Positions 42,807-50,448 of a stretch of DNA of 64,000 nucleotides are shown piece after piece. Within the stretch, counting starts at the first letter, position 1. Every line of letters starts with the position of its first letter. The DNA comes from Thermanaerothrix daxensis. GTDB lineage: Bacteria > Chloroflexota > Anaerolineae > Anaerolineales > Anaerolineaceae. Made by a program: the position numbers and the translations under genes. The notes below the pieces were generated by a model that worked only from the letters and a program-made list of their open reading frames with translations, ran no database searches and was not told the DNA's origin. Location: NCBI RefSeq assembly GCF_001306145.1, contig NZ_LGKO01000006.1, positions 62,001-126,000 on the forward strand, read 5' to 3'.

Positions 42807-44264
42807 ATGCAAGCCGCATTAGATACCATCCGTAGTTTTTTGGATTACGGCCCCAATGTTGCCCTACCGGTGATCATGTTTTTGCTGTGCTTGGTCCTGG
42901 GCATGCGGGTTGGAAAAGCCATTGGCGCCGGTTTGATGCTGGGTGTGGCATTTACCGGCATTTTCGTATTGTTTGACTTCGCCTTCCCGGTTCTCGGAAA
43001 GGCGGGGCAAGCCATGGTGCAGCGCATCCCCGGGCTGAAATTCGAGGCCTACGACATGGGATGGACGGTTGCCTCGGTAATTTCGTGGGCCTGGCCCTAT
43101 GCTTTCCTGATGTTCCCCGTCCAGATTACCATTAATATCGTTATGTTGGCACTGGGGTGGACTAAGTGCCTCAATGTGGATATGTGGAACGTATGGCATA
43201 AGGCCACGCTGGGTGCGTTTGTCTCCGCTCTGGTAGGGCAGAGCCTGCCCGGGCTGGCCTTACCGTTGGGCTTCCTGGTCGCCGGCATCTGGGTGGTGCT
43301 GGAACTTATCAGCGCCGATCACACCCGCGAGCAGGTGTACAACCTGACCCGCATTCCGGGCATTGCTGTTTCCCACAATATGTTGTTGGATATTATGTGG
43401 ATGGCGCCCGTCCTGGATCTGATCGAGAAAATCCCCGGACTGGGAAAGATCAAAACCAGCCCTGCCGACCTACGCCGCCGGATCGGGGTTTTCGGAGAAA
43501 ACTACGTCATCGGGGCTATCTTGGGACTGATCTTTGGGCTGTTGGCAGGCTATGACTTTAAGGGGATCGCAACGCTGATGATCCAATGTGCTGCTATTGT
43601 GACCCTTTTCCCCCTGCTGGCGGGCCTGTTTGCGCGGGCTTTGGCACCGGTCGCCGAGGGCGCGCAGGAGTTTATGCAGAAGCGATTCCCCGGGCGCAGC
43701 TTCTACATCGGCTTGGATTGGCCGGTGTTGGCCGGCATTGACTCGCTATGGGTGACGGGCATTCTCATCGCTCCGCTGATCTTGCTCTTTGCCATCCTCC
43801 TTCCCTTCAACAAAACCCTTCCTTTCGCCAGTATTATTGCCGTTTCGCTGGTGGCTACCGTCACAGTGCTCACTCAAGGGGATCTGGTGAAATCACTCTT
43901 GCTCTCCATCATCGGTATTCCGGTTTACCTGGGAGCGGCAACTTACTTCGCTCCTTACCTGACCAACCTAGCCGTGGCAACAGGAGCAATTCAAGTTCCC
44001 GAAGGGTTCGGCATGGTTACATGGCTGGAGACCAATGCGGCGGGGATGCGTTTGCTCGTCTTTACCATCCTCGATATGCTCAATGGGAATATAGTGGCCG
44101 GTCTCATTGCGCTGGTCATCCTGGCATTCTGTGTCTGGTACTACTTCCCGGCGATGAAGCGTCGTGAGAATGCAGCGGCTCAGCAGAGCGGTGGCATTTC
44201 GGGCAATCCATTGCCCTATCCTGAAGCCGCACCGAAGGCGGCCGAATCCGCCTCTGCCGATTAG
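42807..44264 (+). CDS. gatC: PTS galactitol-family IIC permease
   Basis: 485 residues, about twelve membrane segments. Galactitol-type IIC pattern: LDYGPNVALPVIMFLLCLVLG (about 13-33), GLMLGVAFTGIFVLFDF, AYDMGWTVASVISWAWPYAF, and WNVWHKATLGAFVSAL. The C terminus is a polar tail. It imports the polyol while IIB phosphorylates it. A 167-base gap separates it from gatB (AGGAGG at 42700-42705 without an ORF; the gene's own AAAGGAG is at 42790-42796). A 14-bp hairpin follows the stop codon. Confidence 0.92.
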   Translation: MQAALDTIRSFLDYGPNVALPVIMFLLCLVLGMRVGKAIGAGLMLGVAFTGIFVLFDFAFPVLGKAGQAMVQRIPGLKFEAYDMGWTVASVISWAWPYAFLMFPVQITINIVMLALGWTKCLNVDMWNVWHKATLGAFVSALVGQSLPGLALPLGFLVAGIWVVLELISADHTREQVYNLTRIPGIAVSHNMLLDIMWMAPVLDLIEKIPGLGKIKTSPADLRRRIGVFGENYVIGAILGLIFGLLAGYDFKGIATLMIQCAAIVTLFPLLAGLFARALAPVAEGAQEFMQKRFPGRSFYIGLDWPVLAGIDSLWVTGILIAPLILLFAILLPFNKTLPFASIIAVSLVATVTVLTQGDLVKSLLLSIIGIPVYLGAATYFAPYLTNLAVATGAIQVPEGFGMVTWLETNAAGMRLLVFTILDMLNGNIVAGLIALVILAFCVWYYFPAMKRRENAAAQQSGGISGNPLPYPEAAPKAAESASAD

Positions 44265-44271
44265 CCTCCCC

Positions 44272-44308
44272 GGGCTCCCGGTAGAACGGTTGGCTCTACC
44301 GGGAGCCC
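44272..44308 (+). repeat. Perfect 14-bp intercistronic hairpin in the PTS operon
   Basis: GGGCTCCCGGTAGA (44272-44285) and TCTACCGGGAGCCC (44295-44308), loop 9 bases, no T-run after it. It starts 8 bases after the gatC stop and ends 20 bases before the kinase start. Likely mRNA stabiliser or partial terminator that lowers expression of the distal genes. Confidence 0.75.
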
Positions 44309-44327
44309 CGTCAATATGGAGTTGCTC

Positions 44328-45263
44328 ATGATTCTCACGGTCACCTTTCATCCTGCACTGGATCGAATTTTAGCCGCCCACCAGTTGCGCCCAGATGCGG
44401 TAAACCGCGTGCAGGTGGTGCGTGAATACGGGGGCGGGAAAGGAAACAATGTGGCGCGGGCACTCCATCGCCTGGGAGCCCCCGTACTGGCATTTGGGTT
44501 TCAAGGAGGCTGGACGGGGCGAATTGCCCGCCGGGCTTTCAAGCGTGAGGGGGTCCCCACCCAGTTTGTGAGCTGTCGCGCATCCACGCGCATTTCCACT
44601 TTACTGATAGAGAATGCGACAGGTCATGGGTATACCCTGTACGAGCCGGGACAGGCGGTCAGCGAAAAGGAAATGCGGAAACTCAAGGCCCAGTTTTTGC
44701 AACTGATCGGCGGTTTTCAGATAGCGCTCTTTTGTGGCTCAGCCCAGAGCCCTGCGTTGGCCCGTTTGCTGGCTGATATGATTAGTGAGGCCAAGCAGCG
44801 AGGGGTTGTGTGCGTGCTGGATAGTTCGGGTCAGGCATTACGGGAAGGCATCCAGGCTCAGCCGTTTATGGTTAAAGTCAATCGTGAGGAGCTGGAGGAG
44901 TGGCTGGGCGAAACCCTGGAGACCCCGGCTCAATTGATTGAAGCCCTCTTGCGGGTGCATCGTCTGGGTATTGCGCTGGTGGCCGTCACCCAGGGGGAGG
45001 ATGGGCTTATGGTCACCGATGGAAAAACCCTCTGGCAGGGTTCATTGAAAATGAACACCGTGATCAATGTAATGGGATGTGGGGATTCGCTGCTTGCTGG
45101 GATGACCTACGCGTTGATGAACGGACTGCGCCTGCCGGAGATCGTTCGCTGGGGAGTGGCGTGTGGAGCCGCAAACACCCAGGTACTCGGGGCTGGTTTC
45201 ATTCACCGGGCGGATGTTGAGGCGTTACTCCCCCAGGTACAGTTGACCCACATCGAACTTTAG
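44328..45263 (+). CDS. PfkB-family sugar-phosphate kinase (tagatose-6-P/1-phosphofructokinase-like)
   Basis: About 311 residues from ATG 44328 (MILTVTFHPALDR), chosen over ATG 44316 because GGAG lies seven bases before it. LacC/FruK features: GGGKGNNVARALHRLGAPVLAFGF (substrate loop, about 38-61), TRISTLLIE, CGSAQSPALARLLADM, NREELEEWLG, and the C-terminal anion hole MGCGDSLLAGMTYAL (about 245-259; catalytic Asp in GCGD, with Cys in place of the usual Ala). It would phosphorylate the imported sugar phosphate at C1, giving a bisphosphate for an aldolase. Confidence 0.87.
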   Translation: MILTVTFHPALDRILAAHQLRPDAVNRVQVVREYGGGKGNNVARALHRLGAPVLAFGFQGGWTGRIARRAFKREGVPTQFVSCRASTRISTLLIENATGHGYTLYEPGQAVSEKEMRKLKAQFLQLIGGFQIALFCGSAQSPALARLLADMISEAKQRGVVCVLDSSGQALREGIQAQPFMVKVNREELEEWLGETLETPAQLIEALLRVHRLGIALVAVTQGEDGLMVTDGKTLWQGSLKMNTVINVMGCGDSLLAGMTYALMNGLRLPEIVRWGVACGAANTQVLGAGFIHRADVEALLPQVQLTHIEL

Positions 45264-45283
45264 GAAAAGAAAGGCGCTTTATC

Positions 45284-45889
45284 ATGGAACTTGCGTATTT
45301 TGAGTTGCGTCAACGCATTGCCGAGATCGGTGCGCTGATGTACGCGCGCCACCTGACCGATTCGGCAGGGGGCAATATCAGCCTGCGCGTGGACGAAGTG
45401 ATCCTGATGACACCGCGTTATGCAGGCAGCAAGTATTTATGGCGACTGCGTCCCGAGCAGATTCTGGTGCTTGACCTGGCCGGCAATCGCCTGGAGGGCG
45501 AAGGAGAGGTATCTCGTGAGGTGCGTGTGCACCTGAAATTATTGAATGAGTTTTACCCCATCGGCACGGCAGTCGTTCACGGCCATGCCCGTAATGCCCT
45601 GGTCTTTTGCAGTCTTAACCGACCTATACCCTCCATGCTTTATGCAACCGACAAGTTTGGGGAGATTGGCCTGGTGGAAGATGCGCCGGCCCACACCCAA
45701 GAACTGGCCGATGCCATCGGCGCGGCGATGGCGGAGCAGTTAGAGCGGGTGCGTAAGCAGGCAGCCGCAGTACTGGCCCCACGGCATGGGGTTTTTGTCT
45801 TTGCACGTGATTTGGAATCTGGATACGATGCCTTGGAACGTATAGATGTAAGCGCCTATTGCGCTCTAATGGCGCGATTAATTCATTGA
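45284..45889 (+). CDS. Class II aldolase (AraD/FucA family)
   Basis: 201 residues. SAGGNISLRVDEVILMTP (about 27-44) and AVVHGHARNALVFC (about 94-107, zinc His pair) plus the later RHGVFVFARDL give the L-fuculose/L-ribulose phosphate aldolase-epimerase fold. The E-V-R-V-H segment offers the catalytic Glu. It probably cleaves the ketose phosphate made by the preceding enzymes. It replaces GatY/GatZ, the usual tagatose-bisphosphate aldolase, which is absent, so the imported sugar may not be galactitol. Confidence 0.85.
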   Translation: MELAYFELRQRIAEIGALMYARHLTDSAGGNISLRVDEVILMTPRYAGSKYLWRLRPEQILVLDLAGNRLEGEGEVSREVRVHLKLLNEFYPIGTAVVHGHARNALVFCSLNRPIPSMLYATDKFGEIGLVEDAPAHTQELADAIGAAMAEQLERVRKQAAAVLAPRHGVFVFARDLESGYDALERIDVSAYCALMARLIH

Positions 45890-45906
45890 AGCCCCAGGGG
45901 GAATCT

Positions 45907-46719
45907 ATGATGGATCAAGATGTGAGCATTCCACTCTCCGAAGACTTGGTCTTACTTAATCTAGAGGCTCACCATTTCCAAGAGGTTATCCAGAGGATGG
46001 CGGACCATCTTCTGACCCATGGCTATGTCAAATCTACCTACCCTCAGGCTGTCCTGAAACGGGAGCAGCAATTTCCCACCGCGTTGCCGACTCCTATCCC
46101 GGTAAGCTTTCCACATACAGATGTGAGCCATTGTCTGCGTCCTGCCATTGCCGTGGGGGTACTACGTCATCCGGTTAAGTTTGGTTTTATGGGGGATCCT
46201 ACGCAGCAACTGGATGTGCGGGTGGTGTTCATGCTCTCGGTGACCCGTCCAGAGTATCAGGTCAAGACTCTGCAAAAACTGATTGATTTATGCCAGGAGG
46301 CGGAGAACATTGAGCGCATTTTGAACGCCTCAGTAGCGCGTGAGGTGGTGAAGGTGCTGAGCGCCCTCTTCGAGCCCGCCACCTCAACGACTGTGGAGGC
46401 GTCCGAGGAGACCGGTGCTAACTCCTGGGCGCGTAGGGAGGCGGTCATTCGCCATCCGGTGGGGTTGCATGCGCGCCCGGCCGCGCTCTTCGTCAAGACG
46501 GCGGCTAAGTATCCCTGTGAAATCCAGGTGGCGCGAGCCGATCAGCCAGATCGACGTGTCAGCGCCAAGAGCATTCTGAGCGTGCTGGGTTTGGGAATCA
46601 AGGCGGGGGAGCGTATTATCATTGAGACACGGGGTGAGCAGCATGACGCTGCTTTACGTGCATTGATGGGGTTGATCGAAAGTAATTTCGGCGAGGAGGA
46701 AAATGCCAGTCATGAGTGA
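45907..46719 (+). CDS. PTS EIIA-HPr fusion protein
   Basis: About 270 residues from ATG 45907. Residues 1-150 are an EIIA of the fructose/mannitol/galactitol type (HHFQEVIQRMADHLL, REQQFPTALPTPIPVSFPHTDVSH; the PHTD histidine is phosphorylated). Residues 180-270 are a complete HPr: AVIRHPVGLHARPAALFVKTA with the catalytic His in GLHARP, and SAKSILSVLGLGIKAGE where the Ser matches the regulatory Ser46. One polypeptide therefore carries phosphate from enzyme I to IIB. Enzyme I is not encoded in the window. Frame could start upstream at 45859 inside the aldolase gene, but ATG 45907 follows CAGGGGGAA. Confidence 0.92.
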   Translation: MMDQDVSIPLSEDLVLLNLEAHHFQEVIQRMADHLLTHGYVKSTYPQAVLKREQQFPTALPTPIPVSFPHTDVSHCLRPAIAVGVLRHPVKFGFMGDPTQQLDVRVVFMLSVTRPEYQVKTLQKLIDLCQEAENIERILNASVAREVVKVLSALFEPATSTTVEASEETGANSWARREAVIRHPVGLHARPAALFVKTAAKYPCEIQVARADQPDRRVSAKSILSVLGLGIKAGERIIIETRGEQHDAALRALMGLIESNFGEEENASHE

Positions 46720-47050
46720 GAATCCGACCCCTGCCTGTTTTGATCTGGTTGCCATGCTGGCCCAACGTTTTGATCCGGCGGCAGCGCGGGGGCAGGAAGG
46801 GGAGATCCAGTTCTTTTTTAGTGGAGCGGAAAGCGGCGCCTGCTACCTGCGGATGACCAAAACCGCATGCACTTTCCATCTCGGTGAGGCCCTGTATCCC
46901 AAACTGACTCTGCGGGTAGACTGTGACGTGTGGAAAGCGATTCTGCGCGGTGAATTGACGTGGGAGAAGGCAATGATGGAGCGCCGTTTCCTGGCCACCG
47001 GGAGTTTTCCACTACTGGCGCAAATGCCCCGTATTTTTAAATTCGGTTGA
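46703..47050 (+). CDS. SCP2 sterol-carrier-like domain protein
   Basis: 115 residues. IQFFFSGAESGACYLRMTKTACTFHLGEALYPKLTLRVDCDVWKAILRGEL matches the SCP2 fold, a small hydrophobic-ligand-binding domain, with WEKAMMERRFLATGSFPLLAQMPRIF at the end. It overlaps the EIIA-HPr gene by 17 bases and is the last gene of the PTS operon. An SCP2 domain is not an expected PTS component; its purpose here is unknown. GAGGAGG lies upstream inside the preceding gene. Confidence 0.75.
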   Translation: MPVMSENPTPACFDLVAMLAQRFDPAAARGQEGEIQFFFSGAESGACYLRMTKTACTFHLGEALYPKLTLRVDCDVWKAILRGELTWEKAMMERRFLATGSFPLLAQMPRIFKFG

Positions 47051-47069
47051 GCGCGCGTGTAAAGCGGAG

Positions 47070-47229
47070 ATGAGCCGGGAGGGGCGCATGCCCCCGGCGC
47101 TGTATCGGCCCTTGCACCCCCCAGGCGCATCTCAACCCGGCAGAAAAGGAGGCCCTCATCCAGGGGCTGGGGCGCACCTTCGGTACGGGGGGTGCGGGCG
47201 GCGAGGATGAGGGCGACAAAGGCGATTAG
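47070..47229 (+). pseudogene. Frameshifted remnant of a haem-binding (Haem_bd-like) protein C terminus
   Basis: From ATG 47070 one frame reads MSREGRMPPALYRPLHPPG; the next frame, after a C6 run near 47117, continues AHLNPAEKEALIQGLGRTFG and a Gly/Asp-rich tail to TAG 47229. Joined, they give M-P-P-x-x-Y-x-x-L-H-P-x-A-x-L-x-x-x-E-K-x-A-L-I-x-G-L, the C-terminal pattern of small Haem_bd cytochromes. The N-terminal part with CXXCH is missing. Base composition resembles the respiratory genes to the right. Treated as a decayed fragment; function lost. Confidence 0.55.
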
Positions 47230-47403
47230 CCCGCCGCAACGGGCCTCACGCGCCCCGGCCGTACCGGAGCGGGCCAACCGGGAAGGGGACGGCCCGCCGC
47301 TTCCGCCCGCCCCGCCGGTGTGCATCCCGGCGGGGTGCAACTTTTCAGCCCCTCCCCCATCTAAATGACAGAAAACCCATCTCAAATGTCCAGAAAGGTG
47401 CTC

Positions 47404-47862
47404 ATGGCCAGACGAACCGCTGCATCATCAACTGCTCGGAAGCACTTCCCCGTCATCCCCGCCTGGGGCTGGCTGGTGGGGGTGCTCCTCCTGGGCCTGG
47501 GGGCCGTGCTGATTCCGGCCCTGCTGAACCCCCGCCCGGTCAGCGCCCTGCCGCTGGAAGTGGATGTGCGCCAGGCCGCCGCCCTGCGCGAGCAGGGTGC
47601 GCTGGTGCTGGATGTGCGCGAGCCGGAGGAGTGGGTGGAGGTCCACATCCCCGGCGCAACGCTGATCCCGCTGGGGCAACTGGCGGCGCGCGTGGAGGAA
47701 CTGCCCCGCGACCGCACCGTGGTGGTGGTCTGCCGTTCCGGCAACCGTAGTCAGGAGGGGCGGGATATTCTCCGGCGGGCCGGTTTTACCCGGGTGACCA
47801 GCCTGCAGGGCGGGGTGCGGGCCTGGGCGGCCGCGGGCCTGCCCACCGTCTCCGGCCCGTAA
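47404..47862 (+). CDS. Membrane-anchored rhodanese-domain protein
   Basis: 152 residues from ATG 47404, preferred over ATGs at 47365 and 47386 because AAAGGTG lies before it. A basic N terminus and one membrane helix (WLVGVLLLGLGAVLIPALL) anchor it with the domain outside. Rhodanese motifs: GALVLDVREPEEWVEVHIPGATLIPL and the active loop VCRSGNRS (Cys persulfide site). It handles sulfane sulfur or senses redox state near the Nrf proteins; substrate unknown. Followed by a hairpin. Confidence 0.9.
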   Translation: MARRTAASSTARKHFPVIPAWGWLVGVLLLGLGAVLIPALLNPRPVSALPLEVDVRQAAALREQGALVLDVREPEEWVEVHIPGATLIPLGQLAARVEELPRDRTVVVVCRSGNRSQEGRDILRRAGFTRVTSLQGGVRAWAAAGLPTVSGP

Positions 47863-47889
47863 GCACCCGCCATCCGCCGGGATATGACT

Positions 47890-47917
47890 TTCGGGGCGCC
47901 GTTGCAGGCGCCCCGAA
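47890..47917. terminator. Hairpin between the rhodanese gene and nrfA (convergent genes)
   Basis: TTCGGGGCGCC (47890-47900) and GGCGCCCCGAA (47907-47917): perfect 11-bp stem, 6-base loop, no long T-run on either side. Probably a bidirectional transcription block. Confidence 0.55.
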
Positions 47918-47946
47918 GTGACAAAGGCAGAGGGACGAATGCGGCG

Positions 47947-49260
47947 CTAGCGCCGGGCCTGGAGGGCACCCGTGCTGACGGCCTGCAGGGCTTTCAACTG
48001 CGCCTGGCGCGCCAGGTCAATCGAAGCCGCCAGGATGCGCAGGGCCTCCTCGGGGTTGTGGAAGCCCATGCTGTTTTCGGCGGCAATGAAATCCCAGCGC
48101 AGTTGCGCCGCACGGTGCAACTGGCGTGCTTCTTCCAGCAGGGCGGGGTCGGCATTGGGGTTCTGGGACGCTGCCACGATGGCATCAATGGCCGCCACCA
48201 GGGCATCTTCGCTGGCGCTCATGGTCACCGCCACCTGGCGCTGGATCAAGCCGACCCGTGCCACCACGTAATCCACGTTGGTGTGGCAGGCGCCGCAGGC
48301 TTGCTGGGGGTTGAGCAGGGGGCTGTGCACGTTGTGGCTGCTGTACTTGACCGCGCCATCGCGCACGTAGGGCATGTGGCAATCCGCGCAGGCCACGCCG
48401 GCTTTGTAGTGGGTGCTATCGGCGGTGTAGAGTTCGTACTCCGGATGCTGCATCTTGATCATCGGGGCAGCCGTCTCGGCGTGCTTCCAGTCGCTGAAGC
48501 CCAGTTCGTTGTAGTACTGCTCAATGGCTTCCACCTTCACGCCGTGGTCCCAGGGGAAGGTGAGCACCTTTTCCTCCCCGGCGAAGTAGTACTCCACGTG
48601 GCAGTTGGCGCACACCACCGTGCGCATCTCCTGGCGGGTGAAGGTGCGCCAGTCCTTGCCCTGCTCTTTGAGCGCCGCCTCGAGCGCCGGGTTGGTAACG
48701 ATCAGGCGCATCGTGCCGGCCTCGTGGCAGTTGGCGCACCCGATGGGCTGATCAATGCGCTGGCCGAGGTCCTTGAAGGGGGTTTTAGCAAACGCCACCG
48801 GCCCCATCTCGGCCCACAACTGGGGGGCGTTGGCGGTCTTGCACGAGTAGCAGGTGCCGGGGGTCTTTTCGTTGACGCGCTGGGTCTCGCGCACGTCCTG
48901 CAACGAGTAAACGTGCCCGCGGTCCTCTTTGTAGTCCTTGCTGAAGGCGTTGCCAGCGAAAAGGCGCTTGAGGCGCGGATCGGCGTCAACCTTCTGGTAG
49001 GGCTGGGAGCCGCCGAACTCGGTGCGCGCGGCGTTCTCGCGCATTTTGAGGAACGAGGTGTACTGGTTGGGGAAATTCAAGCCCCATTGGCTGCTATCGG
49101 GCTCCAGCGGGTCAATGGCCACCAGGGTGGGCAGGCCGCGGGTCTGCACGGGCTGGTTGGCCAGGAAGAGCAGCACGCCCAACGTGGTAGCGGCCAGAAT
49201 GAGGATGATGACGGTCAGAGCAATGGGAAGCGCTTTGGAGGATTTGGGGGTTGTGCCCAT
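47947..49260 (-). CDS. nrfA: Ammonia-forming cytochrome c nitrite reductase (c552)
   Basis: 437 residues. N-terminal uncleaved helix or signal (ALPIALTVIILILAATTLGVLLFL). Five haem sites in order: CYSCK (about 140; Lys-ligated catalytic haem, the NrfA hallmark), CANCH (about 175), CANCH (about 218), CADCH (about 298) and CGACH (about 325). It reduces nitrite to ammonium by six electrons outside the membrane, fed by NrfH. It lies 30 bases after nrfH in one operon, behind an HcpR-like palindrome. Confidence 0.96.
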   Translation of the reverse strand: MGTTPKSSKALPIALTVIILILAATTLGVLLFLANQPVQTRGLPTLVAIDPLEPDSSQWGLNFPNQYTSFLKMRENAARTEFGGSQPYQKVDADPRLKRLFAGNAFSKDYKEDRGHVYSLQDVRETQRVNEKTPGTCYSCKTANAPQLWAEMGPVAFAKTPFKDLGQRIDQPIGCANCHEAGTMRLIVTNPALEAALKEQGKDWRTFTRQEMRTVVCANCHVEYYFAGEEKVLTFPWDHGVKVEAIEQYYNELGFSDWKHAETAAPMIKMQHPEYELYTADSTHYKAGVACADCHMPYVRDGAVKYSSHNVHSPLLNPQQACGACHTNVDYVVARVGLIQRQVAVTMSASEDALVAAIDAIVAASQNPNADPALLEEARQLHRAAQLRWDFIAAENSMGFHNPEEALRILAASIDLARQAQLKALQAVSTGALQARR

Positions 49261-49290
49261 GGGAGCAACTCCTTTGTCCGGGTGTGGAAT

Positions 49291-49785
49291 TCAGGGTTGG
49301 GTGGGATGATAGCGCCCTGTATCCTGGTAGGGCAGCAGGCTGAGGCCGCGCGGGCCGTGGGCGACCTCGCGGTGGCACTCGAAGCAGTAGCGTCCGGCGT
49401 CCATCTGCCCATCGCCGATCATGGCGACCGTTTCGGCGTGGCAGCGCAGGCAGTTGGCCTGAATGATGCGGCGGGTGGATTCTTTGGCGCGGATGGGCTC
49501 GGGGATGTGCCCGCTGACGAAGGCGGTGACGTGGTTGAAGCCGGAGCGGGCTTTGACGAAGTACTTGGGGATGAAGGCGTGGGGGGTGTGGCAGTCATTG
49601 CAGGTGGCCCAGCGCTGGTGGCCGGCGTGGTACCAGCCCTCGTAGGCGGCATCCATGACGTGGCAGTTGTTGCAGGCCACCGGGTCATCGCCCAGGTAGG
49701 CGGTGAAATCGGTGACGACGGCTCCCACTATCAGCACCAGAGCGAGGGACACCAATCCAACGATGAGGGGCAGGCGCATGGTCAC
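49291..49785 (-). CDS. nrfH: Tetrahaem quinol dehydrogenase NrfH
   Basis: 164 residues of the NapC/NirT family. One N-terminal membrane helix (LIVGLVSLALVLIVGAVV), then CNNCHVMD (about 38-45; the Met is the haem 1 ligand), CNDCHTPH (about 62), CLRCH (about 112) and CFECH (about 134). It oxidises menaquinol and passes electrons to NrfA. It is first in nrfHA. The start ATG 49785 is preceded by GAGGAGTGACC. Confidence 0.95.
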   Translation of the reverse strand: MTMRLPLIVGLVSLALVLIVGAVVTDFTAYLGDDPVACNNCHVMDAAYEGWYHAGHQRWATCNDCHTPHAFIPKYFVKARSGFNHVTAFVSGHIPEPIRAKESTRRIIQANCLRCHAETVAMIGDGQMDAGRYCFECHREVAHGPRGLSLLPYQDTGRYHPTQP

Positions 49786-49863
49786 TCCTCAGGGATGGGA
49801 TTAACCTGCCTTTAATTTACCATATACGATATATTAAGTCAAAATGATAAAAATCACCCGATG

Positions 49864-49881
49864 TTGTGACGTTCGTCACAA
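49864..49881. promoter_or_regulatory. CRP/FNR-superfamily site, HcpR-like, between nrfH and the NifX-like gene
   Basis: TTGTGACGTTCGTCACAA: 8-bp perfect arms around a central TT, matching the known HcpR/CRP consensus TTGTGA-N6-TCACAA exactly. It is centred about 87 bases before nrfH and about 50 bases before the expected start of the rightward transcript (TATAAT 49913-49918). HcpR is known in other bacteria to control hcp and nrf genes under nitrosative stress. Confidence 0.75.
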
Positions 49882-49972
49882 GCCCGGTCACCTGAGGCGC
49901 GCTAGGCGCATCTATAATAATAAATAGTCCCAATCTCCGATAAAGCGGTGGCAAACCCGCAGGAAGGTGAGT

Positions 49973-50362
49973 ATGGTCAAAATCGCATTTCCCACTGAAG
50001 AGGATGAAACGATCAGCGCGCACTTGGGCGCGGCGCCCTATTTTACCGTGGTGACGTTGAACGATGACGGCAGCACCACCCTGGAACGGCGGGCCAAACC
50101 GGCGCATTCGCACGAACCATCTGAAAGGCACGCGGCCGGGGCGCACCAGGGGGGCCACGGTGCGGCCATGCTGGCGGCGATTGCCGACTGCCAGGTGCTC
50201 ATTGCACGGGGTATGGGCCAGCCGGCGTATGAACGGGCGCAAGCGCAGGGGCTGACGGTCTACCTGGTGGCCGAGCGCACGGTCAGCGCGGCGCTGGCGG
50301 CCTACCGCGCCGGGACGCTGCGCTCCGACCCGCGGCGCGTGCACCGCCACGGTGAGGGGTGA
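49973..50362 (+). CDS. NifX/NifB C-terminal-type iron-molybdenum cofactor-binding protein
   Basis: 129 residues from ATG 49973 (AAGGTGAG upstream; a GTG six bases earlier is possible). VKIAFPTEEDETISAHLGAAPYFTVV is the conserved start of the dinitrogenase cofactor-binding fold (Pfam Nitro_FeMo-Co), and IADCQVLIARGMGQPAYERAQAQGL matches its C-terminal strand-helix. A His-rich loop (HSHEP, RHAAGAHQGGHGA) suggests metal binding. Stand-alone versions occur widely outside nitrogen fixation. It is divergent from nrfHA and shares the palindrome with it. Two parS sites follow. Confidence 0.85.
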   Translation: MVKIAFPTEEDETISAHLGAAPYFTVVTLNDDGSTTLERRAKPAHSHEPSERHAAGAHQGGHGAAMLAAIADCQVLIARGMGQPAYERAQAQGLTVYLVAERTVSAALAAYRAGTLRSDPRRVHRHGEG

Positions 50363-50364
50363 AG

Positions 50365-50378
50365 GTTTCACGTGAAAC
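50365..50378. promoter_or_regulatory. parS site 1 (ParB-binding centromere)
   Basis: GTTTCACGTGAAAC, the perfect core of the bacterial parS consensus; the palindrome extends to 16 bases, GGTTTCACGTGAAACC (50364-50379). It lies just after the stop codon of the NifX-like gene. Confidence 0.88.
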
Positions 50379-50400
50379 CATGGGCTGGCAGGGGGCAATG

Positions 50401-50424
50401 TAAAAAAGCCGCCCTGCGGGCGGC
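50401..50424 (-). terminator. Terminator of the PPDK_N-domain/dnaN operon
   Basis: On the minus strand GCCGCCC/GGGCGGC stem (50408-50424) with a TGC/GCA loop is followed by six T (50402-50407). Confidence 0.85.
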
Positions 50425-50448
50425 CGGATGGCGCGTGAAGCCGGCGGC

